14,362 nucleotides of DNA from Pelotomaculum sp. UBA4789 (lineage in GTDB: Bacteria; Bacillota; Desulfotomaculia; Desulfotomaculales; Pelotomaculaceae): the NCBI GenBank assembly GCA_002402945.1, contig DHGV01000013.1, positions 4,213 through 18,574 on the forward strand. Reading direction: 5' to 3'. The position numbers and the translations under genes are program-made. This document shows, one piece after another, positions 1 to 6,667 of the stretch (position 1 is its first letter; each line of letters starts with the position of its first letter). The notes under the pieces are model-generated. The model was not told the origin of the DNA. It searched no databases and saw only the letters and a program-made list of their open reading frames with translations.

Positions 1-19
1 CTTTGCTTCCTTTGCTTCC
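1..19 (-). repeat. REP-like palindrome arm, two tandem arms, copy cut by window edge
   Basis: The bases are two successive TTTGCTTCC arms. This is the doubled arm seen beside the full copies at 6542-6582 and 7233-7270. The core of this copy would lie left of the window. It overlaps the 3' end of the YkgJ-family frame. Confidence 0.7.
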
Positions 20-700
20 ACGTCGCCTGGCCTCGAACCTCTCGTTGGCCTCCATTATCGCTTTGGCCGCTTCGCTGTCCGGAGGCATCTGCCTGGTTTT
101 GCCGGAGTTGTCGTCACGCCTGAGAAACACCTTGTAAACCTTGAGCGCCAGAATAGCCAGCTGGGAGGGGTTGCCCGGCACTGCCCCGCCGGGGAAGCAT
201 TCAGCACGATCCCGCAGGAACGCGGCCGCAGCTTTTACTGCTGTATGCTGGTCGCGGTCGAGTCTGGTGGGGTAACTGAACTTCCAGCGCCTTATATGCT
301 GGTTAATCAGAGCCTTGTCGTTTTCACCAGCGGCAATCCCGGCTGCGGCAAATATCCGGCAGTCGTAACTGCGGCAGGTCAGCGGGCGGTGCTCATAGAT
401 CGAACACCTGCCATCGATCAGCATCGGGCAGCGGCCACTTTCGCCATAACCCAGTAACACATTGCCTTTGGGCAGACCGGGCGCCGGGAATAACAACTTT
501 TTATTGATCCGGGCAATGGTCCGGGTCTCCTCCGGCCTGATATGGATAAAATAAGATGACATACAGCAGGCGACGCAGTCACCGCATGGCACCTCTGCCC
601 CGTTTTCTTTTACCAGTGCGCTCCGTGTACGGCGGAGCCAGGAAGAGAAGCAGCCGGCAGGCAGATCCTGCTGCGAGGGTAGTTTTTTATCTTTACTCAT
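1..700 (-). CDS. YkgJ-family cysteine-cluster (zinc/iron-chelating) protein, 3' end cut by window
   Basis: An open frame runs from the ATG at 700-698 to the window edge, giving 233 codons without a stop. Residues 39-46 read CGDCVACC, the CxxCxxCC signature of the YkgJ/UPF0153 family. A second cluster follows at about residues 91-114 (CPML, GRCSIYEHRP, LTCRSYDC). Eight or more conserved cysteines make a metal-binding, probably Fe-S or zinc, site very likely. The biochemical role of the family is poorly known, so I give none. No signal peptide or membrane segment is visible, which points to the cytoplasm. The gene starts 25 bp after the stop of the solute-binding protein gene and is probably the third gene of that operon. 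A GGGG-type Shine-Dalgarno lies about 8 bases before the ATG. The last visible codons (Gly-Ser-Lys-Gly-Ser-Lys) lie inside a repeat arm at 1-19, so the C-terminus may be encoded by a REP-like element. Confidence 0.88.
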   Translation of the reverse strand, partial: MSKDKKLPSQQDLPAGCFSSWLRRTRSALVKENGAEVPCGDCVACCMSSYFIHIRPEETRTIARINKKLLFPAPGLPKGNVLLGYGESGRCPMLIDGRCSIYEHRPLTCRSYDCRIFAAAGIAAGENDKALINQHIRRWKFSYPTRLDRDQHTAVKAAAAFLRDRAECFPGGAVPGNPSQLAILALKVYKVFLRRDDNSGKTRQMPPDSEAAKAIMEANERFEARRRGSKGSK

Positions 701-725
701 CGAATCTGCCCCAGAATGATATGGC

Positions 726-1505
726 TCATTGTTTAACCAGGGCAGCTATGCCTCCCTTGTAATAAGGCTCTGAAAATAATACGCTTTTAGCCCGTTCATC
801 AGAGATGGTAATACAGGCCCCGATCATATCCACCTTGCCGGCCATCAGTGCCGGGATCATGGCGCCAAAGTCCATGTTAACCACTTCCAGCTTCATCCCT
901 AATTTTTGAGCAACATAACTGGCCAGCTCAATATCAAAACCTACTACTTTCTGGCTGCCGTCAATAAATGCAAATGGTTCAGTTACAGCAGCGGCGCCAA
1001 ACTTCAGCACGCCTTTATTTCCGTCCAGCGCTATCTCAGGCATTGGTGCGGGGTTCCCGGTTTTTGGGAACCAGCGGGTCATCATCTGATCATAGGCGCC
1101 ATTGGCTTTCAGCTCTTTTACCACATCATCAACAGTAGTTTTCAATTGTTTATTTTCAAGGGCTACAGCAAAACCATAATTATCAATTGTGATCATCTCA
1201 GGCAGGACCAGCAAACCAGGGTTTTTAGCAGCTATATTTTTTAAAATAGGTTCATCATAAGCAGCCACATCGGCTTTGCCGGTTTTTACAGCCAAGCATG
1301 CATCAAGTACGGTATTGTAATACTGGAATTTGGCATTGGGATACTTTGTCAAGACCAGTTTATCTGCCATTGTACCGGTTGGGACAGCAAACTGCTTGCC
1401 ATCCAGCTGGCTTAGATTAGTGATTTTTTCCCGGGAACCACACCCTGCCATTGCTAGTAATGAAAAAGCTAAAAGGACGATTAATATACCGCTGATCTTT
1501 TTCAA
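726..1505 (-). CDS. Amino-acid-type ABC transporter substrate-binding lipoprotein, domain halves circularly permuted
   Basis: The protein has a hydrophobic signal segment ending in the lipobox LAMAGC, so it should be a lipid-anchored extracellular binding protein of the SBP_bac_3 (family 3) type. The order of parts is unusual. The segment after the cysteine (ITNLSQLDGKQFAVPTGT, then GKADVAAYDEP, then LKANGAYDQMMTRWF) matches the second half of a normal family member. The segment after a PKTGNPAPMPE linker (EPFAFID, KVVGFDIELA, MIPALMAGKVDM, ITISDERAK, FSEPYY) matches the first half. The ligand-type Arg in SDERAK and Asp in YDEP are both present, so amino-acid binding is plausible. I chose the TTG at 1505. 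AAGGAGATGA precedes it by 8 bases and the protein then begins as a typical LKKISGIL signal peptide. The ATG at 1517 abuts GGAG with no spacer. The nearest genes include no permease or ATPase. It lies 70 bp after the PurF-like gene with no visible terminator between. Confidence 0.9.
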   Translation of the reverse strand: MKKISGILIVLLAFSLLAMAGCGSREKITNLSQLDGKQFAVPTGTMADKLVLTKYPNAKFQYYNTVLDACLAVKTGKADVAAYDEPILKNIAAKNPGLLVLPEMITIDNYGFAVALENKQLKTTVDDVVKELKANGAYDQMMTRWFPKTGNPAPMPEIALDGNKGVLKFGAAAVTEPFAFIDGSQKVVGFDIELASYVAQKLGMKLEVVNMDFGAMIPALMAGKVDMIGACITISDERAKSVLFSEPYYKGGIAALVKQ

Positions 1506-1575
1506 TGTGGGATTCATCTCCTTTTTATTGTTGAATTCAATGCTATATTTCTACAAAATTACTGCTTTTCCTTCC

Positions 1576-2982
1576 CTATGCTTCTTTTCCGGTCCAGCAG
1601 TAGGTGCAGAGCTTATCCTTGCCGATGCCGATGGCATCGATCATGTCATAGATATTTTGGTATTTCAGCGTTGACAGGTTGAGCCGCTTGCCGATGTAAT
1701 CCACCATGCAGCCGTACTGCTCAGTCGACGGGTCGCAATAGGCGTCAAGGGACTCCGGTTCTTTTCCTTCAAGCTTGATGATGGCCTGTCTTGCGGCCAG
1801 GTCCATTTCTGACCGGGAGACTGAAAAGTTCAGGTATTTACAGCCGAAAACAATAGGCGGGCAGGCCGGCCGGATATGGACTTCGCTGGCATTGCATTTA
1901 TACAGCAGGTCTACCGTTTCTCTCATCTGTGTGCCGCGGACTATTGAATCATCGCAAAAGAGCAGGCGTTTGCCGGAAACAAGTTCGGGAATGGGCATCA
2001 GTTTCATTCTCGCCACAAGGTTTCTTATCTCCTGGTTCTGCGGCATAAAACTCCTGGACCAGGTCGGGGTGTATTTGATAAAAGGGCGGCCATAGGGTAC
2101 TTTGGACTGGTTTGAGTAACCGATGGCATGCCCCACACCCGAGTCGGGCACCCCGGCGACCAGGTCAATTTCCACATTGTCATTTTTGGCCAGCAGCGCG
2201 CCATTTCTGTTGCGCATAACCTCAACGCTCACTCCTTCATAGGTTGAGGAGGGGTAACCATAATAGACCCATAAGAAAGCGCAGATTTGCATTTTATCCC
2301 TGGGCGGCGCAATTTTTTCCATACCGTCCGGTGTCAAAAGAATGATTTCTCCCGGGCCAAGTTCATAGTTGAAAACGTAGCCGAGGTTGGGAAAAGTACA
2401 GGATTCAGAGGAAACGCAGTAAGCGCCTGCTTTCCTGCCAACTATTAAGGGAGTCCTGCCCATTTTATCTCTGGAAGCGTAGATCCCTTGCGGGGTTAAA
2501 AGCAGGATCGAACAGGAGCCCTCAATCAGCTCCTGCGCTTTTAACAAGCCATCTTTGAAGGAATCTTCATGATCTATGATCACAGACACCAGCTCGGTAG
2601 GGTTAATAGCGCCCTTGCTTGTTTCCATGAAATGTATATTTTTTCGATTGGAGAATTCCTTGTCGACAATATCATTCAAATTGTTGATTTTTGCTACCGT
2701 GCTGAGCGCATACTGGCCAAGGTGTGAACGAACGGTCAAAGGCTGAGGCTCTGTGTCACTAATACACCCAATGCCCATATTGCCTTTTGTATTAGCCAGC
2801 TCGGCCTCAAATTTTGCTCTGAACAGTGTATTCTCGATGTTATGAATTGACTTGTTGAAACTTTTTCCGCTCCAGACCGCCATTCCCCCCCTGCTGGTCC
2901 CCAGGTGCGAATGGTAATCCGTACCAAAATACACATCCATCACACAGTCTTCTTTAGAAACGACCCCAAACAATCCACCCAC
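1576..2982 (-). CDS. PurF-like amidophosphoribosyltransferase paralogue lacking the glutaminase site
   Basis: The 468-residue product has the PurF layout: an N-terminal Ntn-type glutaminase-like domain and a C-terminal phosphoribosyltransferase domain. The PRPP loop is intact at about 343-352 (CDDSIVRGTQ) with VPDSG at 278-282. Cysteines 234, 381, 459 and 462 sit where B. subtilis PurF has its 4Fe-4S ligands. The glutaminase catalytic residues are missing. The chain starts MGGLFGVV, with Gly where the N-terminal nucleophile Cys should be. The HxRYST region reads IGCISDTE, the HNGN region reads STVAK, and the SDTE aspartate is replaced by Pro. No upstream codon supplies a Cys. I recall PurF-like proteins with a similar TDYHSHLGTSRGGMAV stretch in Clostridia and Bacteroidetes, which suggests a conserved family rather than decay. 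The reaction is unknown; ammonia-dependent or another PRPP chemistry is possible. The start is GTG, 10 bases after AAGGGG. It heads the minus-strand operon. Confidence 0.85.
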   Translation of the reverse strand: MGGLFGVVSKEDCVMDVYFGTDYHSHLGTSRGGMAVWSGKSFNKSIHNIENTLFRAKFEAELANTKGNMGIGCISDTEPQPLTVRSHLGQYALSTVAKINNLNDIVDKEFSNRKNIHFMETSKGAINPTELVSVIIDHEDSFKDGLLKAQELIEGSCSILLLTPQGIYASRDKMGRTPLIVGRKAGAYCVSSESCTFPNLGYVFNYELGPGEIILLTPDGMEKIAPPRDKMQICAFLWVYYGYPSSTYEGVSVEVMRNRNGALLAKNDNVEIDLVAGVPDSGVGHAIGYSNQSKVPYGRPFIKYTPTWSRSFMPQNQEIRNLVARMKLMPIPELVSGKRLLFCDDSIVRGTQMRETVDLLYKCNASEVHIRPACPPIVFGCKYLNFSVSRSEMDLAARQAIIKLEGKEPESLDAYCDPSTEQYGCMVDYIGKRLNLSTLKYQNIYDMIDAIGIGKDKLCTYCWTGKEA

Positions 2983-3081
2983 AAAAACTACACCCCTTAA
3001 AATATATTTAAAAAGTCCAAAATATGTCCATTAATAGGATTACATTTTTATAATAATATTGCAACAACATTTTGGGGAAAG

Positions 3082-3110
3082 GGAAGCAGAGGGACGTTCT
3101 TTTTGCTTCC
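3082..3110 (+). repeat. REP-like 29-bp palindrome
   Basis: Arms GGAAGCA and TGCTTCC enclose a core with GGGACGTTCTTT. It is identical to the copies at 3118 and 3259. Strand + here means the GGGACGTTC reading direction. Confidence 0.9.
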
Positions 3111-3117
3111 TTTTCAG

Positions 3118-3146
3118 GGAAGCAGAGGGACGTTCTTTTTGCTTCC
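3118..3146 (+). repeat. REP-like 29-bp palindrome
   Basis: Identical to the copy at 3082-3110 and separated from it by 7 bp. It begins the first unit of the tandem duplication. Confidence 0.9.
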
Positions 3147-3258
3147 TTTTTATGTCCCCTTATGTCCCCTGATTTCCTATTCTTCCTTGCCAGAAAAAAG
3201 GGCGCCTCTTTAAGCAAAAGGCGCTCCTGTCGAAGTCCATATGATTTTGGAAGCACAG

Positions 3259-3287
3259 GGAAGCAGAGGGACGTTCTTTTTGCTTCC
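3259..3287 (+). repeat. REP-like 29-bp palindrome with an extra left arm
   Basis: Identical to the 3082 and 3118 copies. An additional diverged arm (GGAAGCACAG) immediately precedes it at 3249-3258. Confidence 0.9.
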
Positions 3288-3328
3288 TCTTATTTAATGT
3301 CCCATATTTCCTGGCCTTCTTTGCCAGA

Positions 3329-3364
3329 AAAAGGGCGCCTCTTTAAAGTAAAAGGCGCCCTTTT
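3329..3364 (-). terminator. Strong, possibly bidirectional, hairpin terminator
   Basis: AAAAGGGCGCC (3329-3339) pairs perfectly with GGCGCCCTTTT (3354-3364), an 11-bp stem around a 14-base loop. Read on the minus strand the stem ends in a T-run, as expected for a Rho-independent terminator of the small-protein operon at 3890-3477. A T-run also follows on the plus strand, so it could work both ways and shield the PurF-like operon. Confidence 0.7.
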
Positions 3365-3434
3365 GTGACCATATGTTTTTTCTGGAGCTTAAATATTGAG
3401 AGAGGGCAGAGGGCAAGTCTAATGTTCATCTAAT

Positions 3435-3463
3435 GGAAGCAAAAAGAACGTCCCATTGCTTCA
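3435..3463 (-). repeat. REP-like palindrome, diverged, with an extra arm
   Basis: GGAAGC, AAAAAGAACGTCCC and ATTGCTTC form an inverse-orientation copy with a changed last base. A second arm (CCCTTGCTTCAT) follows at about 3465-3476, almost touching the stop codon of the small charged-helix gene. Confidence 0.85.
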
Positions 3464-3476
3464 TTCCCTTGCTTCA

Positions 3477-3704
3477 TTACCAAGTTTTATTTTCAGCCTT
3501 TGCTTTTAGCTCTTCGGCTTTACCTTTTCCCTTTGCCTTTAGTTCATCAACTTTGTCTTCAAGCTTGTCTTTCAGTTCCTCAGCCTTGTCTCCGGCTTTG
3601 TCTTTCAGCTCTTCTGCCATATCTTCAGCCTTTTCTTTCAGTTCTTCCGCCTTTTTCTTGATAGAACCAATTGTCTGATCAAAATTTTCTTTTAAATCCG
3701 CCAT
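3477..3704 (-). CDS. Small charged-helix (LEA/apolipoprotein-like) protein
   Basis: The product is 75 residues, MADLKENFDQ to AENKTW. Nearly all of it is Lys/Glu/Asp/Ala-rich amphipathic helix with repeated units such as KAEELKEKAED, MAEELKDKAGD and KAEELKDKLED, spaced about 11 residues apart. There is no signal peptide, membrane segment or cysteine. Such repeats resemble LEA-type or YtxH-like stress proteins, which are often desiccation or envelope-stress related, but no specific function can be assigned. The ATG at 3704 is chosen because GGAGG lies 8 bases upstream; an in-frame TTG at 3719 overlaps that ribosome site and is not credible. It follows the lmo0937-type gene by 36 bp on the same strand. 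It ends next to a palindrome copy and upstream of the 3329-3364 terminator. Confidence 0.82.
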   Translation of the reverse strand: MADLKENFDQTIGSIKKKAEELKEKAEDMAEELKDKAGDKAEELKDKLEDKVDELKAKGKGKAEELKAKAENKTW

Positions 3705-3740
3705 AATGAAAACCTCCAATTTTTATTTTTTTGTTATAGG

Positions 3741-3890
3741 TTAAAGTATTTTTTTGCCTTGAATTACCCTGATCAAAACCATAACAACTGCAATAACCAG
3801 CAGGATGTGTATAAACCCGCCCATAGTATTGGCGCTGATCACACCAAGGATCCATAAGATGATGAGTATCACGGCAATTGTCCACAACAT
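3741..3890 (-). CDS. lmo0937-type mini membrane protein
   Basis: The frame encodes 49 residues starting MLWTIAVILIILWILGVIS and ending IRVIQGKKIL. Two hydrophobic helices (about 2-19 and 25-41) are separated by ANTMGG, and a basic tail follows. This is the typical size and pattern of the lmo0937-family membrane proteins of Firmicutes, which have no established function and are often found among stress genes. AAGGGGTGATC, an almost perfect Shine-Dalgarno, sits just before the ATG. A longer overlapping frame on the same strand has neither this ribosome site nor a protein-like composition. The gene lies between the clostripain-family gene (64 bp upstream) and the charged-helix gene, probably in one transcript. 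Confidence 0.85.
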   Translation of the reverse strand: MLWTIAVILIILWILGVISANTMGGFIHILLVIAVVMVLIRVIQGKKIL

Positions 3891-3954
3891 GGCTGATCAC
3901 CCCTTTTTTTATCTTATTGTTGCTGACACAGACGATGGCTCTTAAGTAACCACA

Positions 3955-6347
3955 TCAACCGGTGATGGACGGCGTCCAATACTTGTTGTCGTAAATATCG
4001 GTCAGGCGGTAGATCATCTGGTATTTATTTCTGCCTACAGCCAGGTTTTCTATCTTCCAGTCGCCGGTCGCGGTGTACTGCTCGCCCAGGTAGTAGGTAT
4101 CGCTATAGTCGCCGTCATAGGTATAGTAATCGCAGAGGAAGTCGATCTTGTCGCCGGCGGCGATATCCAAAAGACCCTTGGCCACGGTCTCGGTCTGCGT
4201 CTCGGCATCATATTTTATCTGCGCGCCGAGCACCTTACCGTAAGGGGTCTGGTTGTCAAAGACGATGATAATATCGACCAACTGGCCATTTAACAGGGCA
4301 GGCACACGTCCCTTCGTGGAATAGGTTTCGTCGTAGCGGTCGTCGGTTTCCATGTAGTAGCTGACGATATGGCCGTTCAGCGCCAGCCACGTGCCGTCGT
4401 ATTCCATGATCAAGTCCCCGTCTTTGTTGTACTCATAAACATTGTCAAGGCCGAGGTCGATAAAGCCTTCCCCATCATCCAGGAAGACATTCATTTCCAT
4501 GTGCTGGATCAGATCCCACTGCTCCTCTGTTAGCGCCAGAACACGCTGTTTATTCTTTTCCGTGATCACCAGGGCTGACGCGTCAAACCGGTTTTTCTCG
4601 TAATACTGGGCAGGGTTTTTTATGCGCTCGAGGTCCAGCCATTCGGAGGAACCGCCGGCACGGCCTGTGATGCTGCTGAAATCACCGCCTGACAAAAATG
4701 TGTTCAGCAGGAGACCCACCACATCGCTGCCCGAGACTCCGGTGGCGGGCGCTGCCTGGGTGGCGCTGCCGGAAAGACCGCCAAGCAGGGTTTCGAGGGG
4801 GCTGCCAGTGCCGCTCGAGACAGCCTGCCCACCGGCGTTAACGCTGGCAAAGCTCCTGATGCATTTGCTGTACTCGTCGTCAATGCCGATTTCATCGTAG
4901 GTCTCAAGCATTGGGCCGAGTTTTGAAAGCTTGCCGTAGGGGAAGAATATGGACACACCGTTCGAGTTGGTGATGTTTGCTGAGGTGCGGTTGTATTTTA
5001 TGCAGCTCCGCAGCACATCGGCAAAAGATTTTGACTCGTTGGTGTTGAGGTTTTGGGCAAAGTGGACAAGGTCTATCTGGTTGATCTTGGAGGATGTCGC
5101 AAACTCCTTGGTACCGGCGCACGCATTGGAAACGGTCTTATAGTCGTCCTTGTCAATCAGCGCGCTGGTCGAGGAGGCAAAGGCAGCAAACGAAGCGGGC
5201 ACTGTGCCCTTCAGCTCTGCCAGGTCAATCAATGTTAGGGTGGCCTGGCTTTGCGGTGTTTTTGCCTTGACATCCTGCACATATTCGTCGATCAGTTTCT
5301 TGCCCAGGTCAATTGTCGCGATGGATGTGTTCTCTGACAGAGCCGTGATCCAGTTGGTATAATACCAGCCGCTGCCAGGCTCAACCTCCTCCGACGCGAT
5401 CATGTAATCGGCGTAGGGCTCCAATACCATCGCTGTTTCCAGCGTGGCCATCAGGCAGGCATCAAAGCCCACCAGGTCGAAGGCACAGCCGCCGTTCCTG
5501 AGGGCGGTGGCTATTTCATCAAGCGTCATTCCGTCATTCGGATAAATCTGGTCGTAACCGTAGCCGCTCAGAGACCCGCCGCCGTGATCCCACATCACCA
5601 GCATGTACCTGTCAGCCGGGTAGTTTGCCTTGCTATACCGGATAAAGTCTGAAAGTGTGTCGGGATCAACCATCGACTTTCTGCCGAGATTGTCTTCGAT
5701 CAGCTTGAGGCCAGCGGCGCTCACGAGGTAGCGCTGGTTGGTCCTGTTGCTGATGACACTGTTTTGCCACTTGGCCGCGCCGCCGGTCTCAACAACAATG
5801 TTTACATTATCAGAGATCCTGGCGTTCAGCATCTCCTTTAAATCAGCGGTGGCCATGCCGCCGTTTGCCTCGAGGTCGGTCCCGCACATGTATACCATGA
5901 CCGTCACCTTGTCCCGGCCATTACCCAGCAAAACTGTGCGCTTGGCCCGCGCCAGACCTGAGACGTTGGTGTTTACCGCGTACGCGCCTTTATCGACAAA
6001 GGTGGCAGTACTGGTTTGCGTCCCGGGCTGCAGACCGCCGGTAGAGTCTGGTTTGCTGGACGAGCTGTATACGTAGTAGATGGCAGCCAGGACAAGAAGG
6101 ATGATGATTAATTTCGAAGATCCCCCGCCGAGGGCTCTGCCGCCGCTCCCGGCAGCAGTGCCGCCTGCTGCACGTTCCGAACCTTCTGGGTGCTTCGGCG
6201 GTGCGCCTTCAGTCCTGTCCGCATAACCGCCGGCGTTTCCTACCGGCCCCCCGGTTTTGCCGCCAGGCCCTCACCGCGCTTTTCCACCTCACCGCCGCCC
6301 GAACCGACACGTTTTTCCCTGCCAACAGGCCTGCCGTTTTTATCCAT
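3955..6347 (-). CDS. Membrane-anchored clostripain-family (C11) cysteine peptidase, frameshifted near the N-terminus
   Basis: The main frame carries a peptidase C11 domain: VTVMVYMCGTDLE at its start, the catalytic His in MWDHGGG and the catalytic Cys in FDACLMATLE. Upstream in the same frame lie a Gly-rich tract, one membrane helix (KLIIILLVLAAIYYVY) and a linker, so the catalytic part should be outside the cell. The start is the ATG at 6347, with GGAGG 11 bases upstream, giving MDKNGRPVGREKRVGSGGG. That frame hits TAG after 35 codons. Adding one base in the G6 run (C6 on the plus strand, 6247-6252) restores KPGGPVGNAGGY and joins both parts into about 797 residues. No good start with a ribosome site exists for the downstream frame alone. 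It is either a recent inactivation, a phase-variable tract or a sequence error. A long C-terminal region of about 250 residues follows the peptidase domain and I do not recognise it. Confidence 0.85.
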
Positions 6348-6373
6348 TAATTAATACACCTCCGTAGAATTAA

Positions 6374-6402
6374 CAAAACAAGGGGACGTTCTTTTTGTTT
6401 TT
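6374..6402 (+). repeat. REP-like palindrome, variant arms
   Basis: The core AAGGGGACGTTCTTTTTG is kept, but the outer arms are CAAAAC and GTTTTT instead of GGAAGC and GCTTCC. Two arm pairs have changed on both sides so that pairing is retained. It lies in the leader of the clostripain-family gene. Confidence 0.8.
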
Positions 6403-6541
6403 ACAGTTTCCCATAAATAAAAAAACCAACCTTATATGGAATTGTATAGATGATTTATTAACAATAAATTAATGAATAATAAAGTTTTAATAAATCTAGG
6501 TAGATGAGGTGACTGTCCCTCCGCTCATAAGAGGTAAAAAA

Positions 6542-6582
6542 GGAAGCAAAAAGAACGTCCCTTTGCTTCCCCTTTGCTTCCC
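6542..6582 (-). repeat. REP-like palindrome with a duplicated arm
   Basis: The complete 29-bp copy is 6542-6570 in inverse orientation. A second CTTTGCTTCC arm follows at 6572-6581. The unit is identical in sequence to the copies at 7242 and 10600. Confidence 0.9.
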
Positions 6583-6592
6583 ACGGGCTGTC

Positions 6593-6621
6593 TTGATCTA
6601 TATGGCGTATCTCTATATAAT
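6593..6621 (+). promoter_or_regulatory. Sigma-70-type promoter for the 6668 gene
   Basis: TTGATC (6593-6598), a 17-bp spacer, then TATAAT (6616-6621), with a start expected about 40 bases before the ATG at 6668. The -10 box is a perfect match and the -35 box matches 4 of 6. Confidence 0.65.
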
Positions 6622-6667
6622 GGAAAATAATACAAGGCGAATGCGAAATTCGAGGAGGAGTGAAGAA

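Larger units (their letters stand above)
3118..3390. repeat. Imperfect tandem duplication of about 130-140 bp (palindrome plus hairpin)
   Basis: Unit one (3118-3258) and unit two (3259 to about 3390) share the same order: palindrome, TGTCCC tract, TTTCCT, TTGCCAGAAAAA, GGGCGCCTCTTTAA, AAAAGGCGC, then CCATATG and a T-rich end. Unit two keeps a perfect hairpin. In unit one the right arm reads GGCGCTCCT, so its hairpin is damaged. This looks like an old segmental duplication in which one hairpin has decayed. Confidence 0.75.
2983..3476. other. Gene-free stretch with REP-like repeats, a tandem duplication and a terminator
   Basis: No credible gene is present. It holds four palindrome copies (3082, 3118, 3259, 3435), two related units of about 130-140 bp, and a strong hairpin at 3329-3364. 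The upstream region of the PurF-like gene (about 2983-3070) is AT-rich and must hold its promoter; I see only a weak candidate on the minus strand (TTGTTG, 17 bp, TGTAAT). Frames across the repeats that translate to KQRDVLFAS-type peptides are artefacts. Confidence 0.75.
6348..6667. other. AT-rich divergent intergenic region with two REP-like copies
   Basis: This 320-bp region separates the divergent peptidase gene and the 6668 gene. It holds the peptidase ribosome site, a variant palindrome (6374-6402), an AT-rich stretch without recognisable features (6403-6530), a second palindrome (6542-6582) and the promoter for the 6668 gene. No gene is seen; the frame that starts at 6509 begins inside the repeat region. 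Confidence 0.7.

Noticed and set aside
245..457. A 70-codon plus-strand frame inside the left edge
   Set aside because: It is a shadow of the YkgJ-family gene, whose conserved cysteine motifs lie on the other strand.
3082..3287. A CRISPR array, because of regularly placed identical 29-bp repeats
   Set aside because: Spacers are of unequal length (7 and 112 bp), copies occur in both orientations over 7.5 kb, and no cas gene is present.
3072..3368. A 98-codon plus-strand frame with repeated GKQRDVLFAS peptides
   Set aside because: It is a translation of the palindromic repeats; the peptide repeats only because the DNA does, and similar peptides arise in other frames wherever a copy lies (for example near 7230 and 10690).
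3679..3900. A 73-codon minus-strand frame overlapping the small membrane protein
   Set aside because: The composition is not protein-like, it has no ribosome site, and the 49-residue frame in another phase has a near-perfect one and a clear membrane-protein pattern.
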